This document shows positions 1 through 3,663 of a stretch of 5,863 nucleotides of DNA, one piece after another. The stretch covers positions 1 to 5,863 of the forward strand of contig JAHJBR010000096.1 in the NCBI GenBank assembly GCA_018813445.1. The letters are read 5' to 3'. Position 1 is the stretch's first letter. Every line of letters starts with the position of its first letter. The notes below the pieces were generated by a model. The model saw only the letters and a list, made by a program, of their open reading frames with translations. It had not been told where the DNA came from and ran no database searches. A program made the translations under genes and the position numbers. The stretch is from Microcaldota archaeon (GTDB lineage: Archaea; Micrarchaeota; Micrarchaeia; Anstonellales; Bilamarchaeaceae).

Positions 1-594
1 GCAATCATTATGAGCAAAAAGTCTCCATATTCACTCAACAAGTTTTTCAGAATGAATAGGAAAAAAGTAGCAGCAAAACCAGGACAAATTGCTCCTTTTC
101 AGATTGTAGTTCCTGCTTCTGAAACAGATCTTCCTCCAGGTCCTGCACTTTCAGAATTAAAGAGCGGAGGCCTTAATGTACAGATAAAAGCCGGAAAAAT
201 AGCAATTGTAAAGGATTCCATAGTTGCAAAGGAAGGGGAAATAATAACTACGCCCAAAGCTAAAGCATTACAAAAGCTCAACATCCTACCATTTGATGTC
301 GGAGTGAACCTTGTTTTTGCATACGATGGTCAATATGTGTATTTCCCAGATGTACTTTCAATTGATTCAGATGCATTAAACCCACAATTCACTCAAAGCA
401 TAAGAGACGCATTCAACCTTTCGATAAATGCATCCTATCCAACGTCTCAGAACATAGAGGTCTTGCTAAAAGATGCTTTCCTACAAGGAAACAATACATC
501 AATAAATGCAGGATTTTATTCTTCTAACTCAATAGGGCAGCTTCTCACCCTTGCAACAAGACAAGGGATGGCTTTTGAGAGTTTGAACAAATGA
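1..594 (+). CDS. rpl10: Archaeal large-subunit ribosomal protein uL10 (P0 / L10e), 5' end outside window
   Basis: This is the stalk base protein that binds 23S rRNA next to uL11 and carries L12 dimers, which recruit translation factors. The frame is open from base 1 (Ala-Ile-Ile before the first ATG at 10), so the N-terminal rRNA-binding half lies to the left, and the ATG at 10 is internal (IIMSKKSPYSLNKFF matches the family's ALIFT..NPF.L.K region). Next comes the archaeal P0 insertion domain, recognisable from AKPGQIAPFQIVVPASETDLPPGP, GKIAIVKDSIVAKEGEII and YFPDVLSID (split: AKPGQIAP, VVPASETDLPPGP, YFPDVLSID). About 65 C-terminal residues can form three helices of the L12-binding spine (around IRDAFNLSINASY, IEVLLKDAFLQ and IGQLLTLATRQG). 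The protein stops at ESLNK and lacks the hinge plus acidic tail (ending ..GLxxLFG) that archaeal P0 usually shares with L12. The spine is unusually rich in Asn and Ser. L12 follows after 18 bases, so the two are cotranscribed. Family identification is firm. Confidence 0.95.
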   Translation, partial: AIIMSKKSPYSLNKFFRMNRKKVAAKPGQIAPFQIVVPASETDLPPGPALSELKSGGLNVQIKAGKIAIVKDSIVAKEGEIITTPKAKALQKLNILPFDVGVNLVFAYDGQYVYFPDVLSIDSDALNPQFTQSIRDAFNLSINASYPTSQNIEVLLKDAFLQGNNTSINAGFYSSNSIGQLLTLATRQGMAFESLNK

Positions 595-602
595 TGATAA
601 AT

Positions 603-608
603 AGGTGA
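603..608 (+). promoter_or_regulatory. Ribosome binding site of the L12 gene (AGGTGA)
   Basis: AGGTGA sits four bases before the ATG at 613, inside the 18-base gap after uL10. It matches the archaeal 16S 3' tail complement (AGGAGGTGAT) and supports the chosen L12 start. Confidence 0.75.
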
Positions 609-612
609 ATAT

Positions 613-927
613 ATGACAAAAGTAGACCCATATTTGCATGCGGTTTTGCTCCTCCACGGAGCTGGAAAAGAAGTCAGTGAGGCAAACATTGTCTCAGTGC
701 TCGGTGCCGCAGGAGTGCAGGCTGACAACGCTAAGGCAAAAGTTCTTGCTGAAGCAGTAAAAGATGTGAGCTTTGAAGAGCTTCTTAAAAATGCGACTGT
801 TGTTGCCGCAGCACCTGCTGCAGCTGCTCCTGCCGCAGGCGGAGAAGCAAAAGAAGCTCCTAAGGAAGAAGATACTTCTAAAAAAGAAGAGCAGGCAGCA
901 GAAGGTCTTGCAAACTTGTTTGGTTGA
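613..927 (+). CDS. rpl12: Archaeal ribosomal stalk protein L12 (P1 type)
   Basis: A 104-residue acidic stalk protein; dimers of it sit on the uL10 spine and contact elongation and initiation factors. Residues 1-60 are the helical dimerisation domain (PYLHAVLLLHGAGKEVSEAN, then VLGAAGV and VSFEELLKN). Residues 62-77 are an Ala/Pro hinge (AAAPAAAAPAAGG), residues 78-95 a highly charged Glu/Lys stretch, and the end is the conserved factor-binding tail EGLANLFG. Length and order are those of archaeal P1, and it is unrelated to bacterial bL12. The start is set by the AGGTGA site and by alignment to the family N-terminus. Since uL10 here lacks its own acidic tail, factor contacts would rest on this protein alone. 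It is the last gene before a T-tract terminator. Confidence 0.97.
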   Translation: MTKVDPYLHAVLLLHGAGKEVSEANIVSVLGAAGVQADNAKAKVLAEAVKDVSFEELLKNATVVAAAPAAAAPAAGGEAKEAPKEEDTSKKEEQAAEGLANLFG

Positions 928-966
928 GTTTTTCTTTTCTTTTTCCTTTATTTTTACTTTCTATTT
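928..966 (+). terminator. T-tract terminator of the uL10-L12 transcript
   Basis: Directly after the L12 stop the + strand has successive T-runs broken by single C, A or CC (5, 4, 5, 3, 5, 3 and 3 T). There is no clear stem. This is the usual archaeal oligo-T terminator form, and the next gene lies on the opposite strand. Confidence 0.75.
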
Positions 967-1014
967 CTAATTCATTAGAAGCAATAATGTAGGTACAATT
1001 ATCGCCCCCATCAT
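967..1014 (-). pseudogene. Detached second copy of the TctA-family gene 3' end
   Basis: Read on the minus strand from 1014 to 967 this gives MMGAIIVPTLLLLMN and a TAG stop. The real gene ends MMGAIIVPTLLLLAG and TAA. The first 29 bases are identical to the real gene. After that the four leucines persist but with other codons (TTA TTG CTT CTA here, TTG CTA TTA CTA in the gene), and the last two residues differ. Upstream of the Met-Met, four further codons (FPFY) are followed by an in-frame TAG, so nothing is expressed from this fragment alone. It is best read as the former or alternative gene end, separated from the gene by a 144-base insert. Confidence 0.7.
986..1014 (-). repeat. 29-bp direct repeat, outer copy (att-like)
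   Basis: An exact 29-base match (plus strand begins AATGTAGG, ends CCCCATCAT) to 1159-1187, in the same orientation and offset by 173 bases. Similarity ends abruptly at base level on both sides, although leucine coding continues on the low-coordinate side. Confidence 0.9.
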
Positions 1015-1015
1015 G

Positions 1016-1050
1016 TAAAAGGGGAACTACCTGATAAGAGCCCCCTTTTA
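1016..1050. repeat. Inverted repeat / hairpin 1 (9-bp perfect stem)
   Basis: TAAAAGGGG at 1016-1024 pairs with CCCCTTTTA at 1042-1050 across a 17-base loop. The stem abuts the outer 29-bp repeat (one base between). On either strand the G/C stem runs into a T/A stretch, so it could also act as a weak bidirectional terminator. Confidence 0.75.
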
Positions 1051-1063
1051 GCAACCCCCGTAT

Positions 1064-1080
1064 ATTTATTTGCAATAAAT
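1064..1080. repeat. Inverted repeat / hairpin 2 (7-bp perfect stem)
   Basis: ATTTATT at 1064-1070 pairs with AATAAAT at 1074-1080 around a TGC loop. It is an AT-only stem, weak on its own, and is notable because it is followed without a gap by hairpin 3. Confidence 0.55.
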
Positions 1081-1119
1081 CAACAATGCTTCGGCAGATT
1101 AACTGCCTTCGCATTATTG
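1081..1119. repeat. Inverted repeat / hairpin 3 (long imperfect palindrome)
   Basis: The inner stem is GGCAG (1093-1097) with CTGCC (1103-1107) and an ATTAA loop. A symmetric TTC/TTC internal loop follows, then AATGC (1085-1089) with GCATT (1111-1115), a C/A mismatch, and CAA (1081-1083) with TTG (1117-1119). This makes 13 base pairs in total over 39 bases. Confidence 0.75.
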
Positions 1120-1140
1120 CCAAACCAAAAGGTTTGCAAT
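1116..1140. repeat. Inverted repeat / hairpin 4, just after the TctA-family stop
   Basis: CAAACC (1121-1126) pairs with GGTTTG (1131-1136) around AAAA. Past a bulged C at 1120, ATTG (1116-1119) pairs with CAAT (1137-1140). It overlaps the last base of the minus-strand stop codon, so in the mRNA it forms directly behind the TctA-family gene and may help end or protect that transcript. Confidence 0.6.
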
Positions 1141-2294
1141 TATCCTGCTAGTAATAGCAATGTAGGTACAATTATCGCCCCCATCATCATTGTTCTCTCA
1201 GCCCCTAATTTCAAAGTAAGATATCCGATAATTGAAGCAAAAGCAAAAACCATCAAACCCACTAAACCATCAAGCAAATATACTACTATTCCCAAATACG
1301 CAAGCAGTATTTTTCCAAAAACTAAAAAATCTAATTTTGAAATAGAAGCAATCCTATTTCTAAATTGATAAAGAACCAAAGCAGAAACTCCTATTCCAAT
1401 AAGAAAAAAGAATATTAGCATTTGCATTCTTTCATTTATATTAACTATATTAGCTAATTCCGCAACAATCCCATGCCTCGCCTTATCAATACTAGTTATG
1501 CTTGCAAATGCAAGAATGAATTGCCCAATATTTATTCCAGAAACAACTGCGAGATAATTTGCACTTTCAAATGCAATCAGTATGGAAGCAAAAACCGCTA
1601 TTTGTCCAGCAGAACTTATCCCTGGAAGAAGGTTTGCCATTCCACCTAGAACTATACCTAGAAGTGCATATTTTATTGTTCCCAAATCTATTTTTCCATC
1701 TGTTTTCTGCTTTGGAAGTCCTGTTTTTTCATATGCAAGTATCGCACCAACAGCAAAAAACCCGGAAAAAAGAGGAAGAAAAGCATCAGCAAGCCCTGCA
1801 TTGAATGAATATTGCCCAAGTAACCCAGACGCTAAAAATATAGATAAGGAAATCAAAATCCGTTTTGCTCTGAAAATAAGCAGAGCTGCTGCTATAATGA
1901 GAATCTCAAACATATGTCTTTTTACTAATCCATACATAACTGGATAAAACCAAAATGCAAATGGAATTAAAAGCACGGCTCCAATTGAAGCCACTAATAC
2001 TGAACCAACAATTACTTTCAAGGCAACTATTCCTTTTCCTTCCTTAGCCATTCTTTGCCCAGGAAGCACTGAAAGTATGCTTTTTGAATCTGGAATTCCA
2101 AAAAATACTGCAGGAATGGATGAAAAAACCACATATCCTGCATAAATGAATACTATGATGATTGCCTTTTTTTCAGGTTCAAGATTTTGTACAATAACTA
2201 TTGAAGATATAAAATTAGGATGTAGGCCCGGAAAGATCCCACTGAAGAATCCTATTATGAGCCCTATTGCGCAACATAGGAGTAATTCAATCAT
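1140..2294 (-). CDS. TctA-family (COG1784-like) polytopic membrane transporter
   Basis: A 384-residue, very hydrophobic protein with roughly ten membrane segments, recognisable as the archaeal branch of the TctA / DUF112 family. It has an early GIFPGLHPN motif (19-27), SVLPGQRMAKEGKG (75-88), a second matching re-entrant motif NLLPGISSAGQIA (221-233) that suggests the two-fold internal repeat of the family, and SGINIGQFILAFASITSIDKARHG (252-275, split as SGINIGQF and SIDKARHG). Bacterial TctA works with TctB and a periplasmic TctC; neither is seen here, and archaeal members are usually alone. Substrate is unknown; the upstream malic enzyme makes a C4 or tricarboxylate plausible (inference). 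I chose the ATG at 2294 because it overlaps the malic enzyme stop as TAATG and starts directly with a membrane helix. No Shine-Dalgarno site is visible, so coupled translation is likely. The last codons come from the insert side of a 29-bp repeat, and an alternative gene end lies at 967-1014. Confidence 0.85.
   Translation of the reverse strand: MIELLLCCAIGLIIGFFSGIFPGLHPNFISSIVIVQNLEPEKKAIIIVFIYAGYVVFSSIPAVFFGIPDSKSILSVLPGQRMAKEGKGIVALKVIVGSVLVASIGAVLLIPFAFWFYPVMYGLVKRHMFEILIIAAALLIFRAKRILISLSIFLASGLLGQYSFNAGLADAFLPLFSGFFAVGAILAYEKTGLPKQKTDGKIDLGTIKYALLGIVLGGMANLLPGISSAGQIAVFASILIAFESANYLAVVSGINIGQFILAFASITSIDKARHGIVAELANIVNINERMQMLIFFFLIGIGVSALVLYQFRNRIASISKLDFLVFGKILLAYLGIVVYLLDGLVGLMVFAFASIIGYLTLKLGAERTMMMGAIIVPTLLLLAG
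1159..1187 (-). repeat. 29-bp direct repeat, inner copy within the TctA-family gene 3' end
   Basis: Identical to 986-1014. On the minus strand it encodes MMGAIIVPT plus two bases of the next Leu codon, seven codons before the stop. In this reading it would be the gene-side attachment half-site. Confidence 0.9.
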
Positions 2295-3508
2295 TATATA
2301 TGGCAGAGTAGCCGTTCGCAAACCTTTTCCTTTATTTCAGGTTTTGTAAGTTTTATTCTAGCTACTCCGGTTTCCACTGCTTTTTCAGCAACTGCAATCG
2401 CAACATTCTCAGCAACATCTTTTTCAAATGGAAGAGGGAGTATTTTGTTTTCATTTGGGACCTTTACACTATTTGCTACTGCTTCAGCAGCCGCAATCAT
2501 CATCTCTAAATTTATTTCCTTTGCCCGTACATCCAATGCCCCACGGAATAAACCTGGGAATACAAGCACATTGTTTGCTTGATTTGGATAATCACTTCTC
2601 CCAGTTGCAACCACCCTTGCTCCTGCTTCCCTAGCGTCCTCATAGGAAATTTCAGGAATCGGATTCCTCAAAGTAAACACAATCGCATTCTTATTCATGC
2701 TCTGAATCATTTCCTTAGTGATGATATCCTTAGCAGATCCTGCAGCAGCCGCAATCACTATATCCGCACCTTTCAAAACATCAGAAATTCCTCCTTTACC
2801 TTTTGGTTTAGATTTTTCCACGAACCATTTCTTATATTCTTCAATATCTTTTCTATCATCATCAAGTACACCTTTAGAATCCAAAACAGTAAGATTTTCC
2901 ATTCCATATGCTAATAGGAGTTCCATTATACCCATTATTGCTGCTCCAGCACCTATAAGCACTACCTCTGCATTTTTTTCTTTTCCAGCCACCTTCATCG
3001 CATTGATAAGGCCAGCCATTGCAACTATTCCTGTACCATGTCTGTCATCATGAAAAATAGGAACATCCATTGTCTTTACCAACTCATCATATATCTCAAA
3101 AACTTTTGGAGTTTCAATATCTTCTAGGTTTATTCCTCCAAACGAAGGCTCAATCATCTGCGTAATTCTCACGATTTCATCTTTATCCTTAGTTTTCAAT
3201 GAAATTGGAACAGCATCCACTCCTCCGAATTCCCTAAATAGCGCTGCCTTTCCTTCCATAACCGGAAGCCCGGCTTCTGGACCAATATCCCCTAACCCAA
3301 GTATACGAGTCCCATCATTTATAATTGCAACAAAATTATTCTTCATTGTATAATCATATACTGTTTCAGGTTTTTTGTGGATTTCTTCACATACTTTTGC
3401 AACTCCAGGGGTGTATGCTAAAGAAAGCGCTTCAATTCCATTAAGTGAAACCCTGCTGTTTACCCCTATTTTCCCCTTGTATTTTTTGTGGAATTCCAAA
3501 GGATCCAT
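2294..3508 (-). CDS. Malic enzyme (malate dehydrogenase, oxaloacetate-decarboxylating)
   Basis: A cytosolic enzyme converting malate to pyruvate, CO2 and NAD(P)H. At 404 residues it is the short prokaryotic form without a phosphotransacetylase-like extension. Visible motifs are AYTPGVAKVC (31-40, catalytic Tyr32), LGLGDIGPEAGLPVMEGKA (70-88, general-base Lys87), FGGINLEDI (123-131) with metal ligands Glu129/Asp130, IFHDDRHGTG (151-160) with ligand Asp155, the Rossmann GAGAA at 186-190 with Asp210 ending strand 2, and GRSDYPNQANNVLVFPG (303-319). Departures from the common motif are RNPIPEI (281-287) where ANPxPEI is usual, HDDRHGT for HDDQHGT, and a nucleotide loop GAGAAIMG with the third Gly displaced. 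Cofactor preference cannot be settled by eye. The ATG at 3508 is preferred over an in-frame GTG at 3517, because GTGAT there fits a Shine-Dalgarno site and the protein then begins MDPLEFHKKYKG as in the family. It is the first gene of a two-gene operon with the TctA-family protein. Confidence 0.93.
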   Translation of the reverse strand: MDPLEFHKKYKGKIGVNSRVSLNGIEALSLAYTPGVAKVCEEIHKKPETVYDYTMKNNFVAIINDGTRILGLGDIGPEAGLPVMEGKAALFREFGGVDAVPISLKTKDKDEIVRITQMIEPSFGGINLEDIETPKVFEIYDELVKTMDVPIFHDDRHGTGIVAMAGLINAMKVAGKEKNAEVVLIGAGAAIMGIMELLLAYGMENLTVLDSKGVLDDDRKDIEEYKKWFVEKSKPKGKGGISDVLKGADIVIAAAAGSAKDIITKEMIQSMNKNAIVFTLRNPIPEISYEDAREAGARVVATGRSDYPNQANNVLVFPGLFRGALDVRAKEINLEMMIAAAEAVANSVKVPNENKILPLPFEKDVAENVAIAVAEKAVETGVARIKLTKPEIKEKVCERLLCHI

Positions 3509-3512
3509 ATTA

Positions 3513-3517
3513 ATCAC
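3513..3517 (-). promoter_or_regulatory. Ribosome binding site of the malic enzyme gene (GTGAT)
   Basis: On the minus strand GTGAT is followed by TAAT and the ATG at 3508. The four-base spacing equals that of the L12 site. It decides against GTG at 3517 as the start codon. Confidence 0.55.
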
Positions 3518-3572
3518 ATTTTTCTCTGTTCATATAACTAACAGTAATTCGTATTTGAATAAGTCCAGGAGC

Positions 3573-3586
3573 AAATAAAAATATAT
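3573..3586 (-). promoter_or_regulatory. Probable TATA element of the malic enzyme operon
   Basis: The minus strand reads ATATATTTTTATTT, the strongest TATA-like stretch in the divergent gap. A start about 25 bases downstream would leave a 5' leader of 45-50 bases that includes the GTGAT ribosome binding site. A weaker alternative, TTATATG near 3531-3537, lies too close unless the message is leaderless. Confidence 0.4.
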
Positions 3587-3634
3587 CGCATAGTTTCAGC
3601 TACGTCTTGCAAAACCTTTAGCCAAGCCCGAGCG

Positions 3635-3649
3635 TTTTTAAACTATATT
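3635..3649 (+). promoter_or_regulatory. Probable TATA element of the surface-protein gene (leaderless start)
   Basis: TTTTTAAACTATATT is centred about 22-26 bases before the ATG at 3664, the usual archaeal distance from TATA to transcription start. No purine-rich ribosome binding site lies between them. Both facts point to a transcript beginning at or next to the ATG. Confidence 0.45.
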
Positions 3650-3663
3650 GTCCATATCACTCC

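Larger units (their letters stand above)
1015..1158. other. Small structured insert between the direct repeats (possible mini integrated element)
   Basis: These 144 bases lie between the two 29-bp copies. From 1016 to 1140 they form four consecutive potential hairpins, listed separately, leaving little unpaired sequence apart from about 1051-1063. I see no convincing reading frame, no tRNA (no T-arm consensus), and no clear C/D or H/ACA box pair. The last 19 bases (1140-1158) are the present stop and terminal codons of the TctA-family gene, so the insert supplies the gene's current end. It could be a decayed or non-autonomous integrated element, a structured RNA, or a terminator region of the operon. 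No integrase or transposase gene is in the window. Confidence 0.5.

Noticed and set aside
878..1123. 81-codon minus-strand frame across the L12 end and the insert
   Set aside because: It runs through the L12 terminator and coding end and through the hairpins, with no recognisable domain and no ribosome binding site.
1015..1158. tRNA or C/D-box RNA in the insert
   Set aside because: No T-arm consensus, no seven-base anticodon loop in the GGCAG/CTGCC stem (its loop has five bases), and no paired C and D boxes at usable spacing.
986..1187. CRISPR array from the 29-bp repeats
   Set aside because: Only two copies, 144 bases between them, and the repeat is coding sequence of a neighbouring gene.
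2294..2321. TTG start giving a nine-residue longer TctA-family protein
   Set aside because: It would overlap the malic enzyme by 28 bases and add a non-hydrophobic leader, while the TAATG overlap is a standard coupled start.
1117..3578. Several plus-strand open frames of 60-120 codons opposite the minus-strand operon
   Set aside because: They are antisense to two well-recognised genes, have no family resemblance, and their composition mirrors the coding strand.
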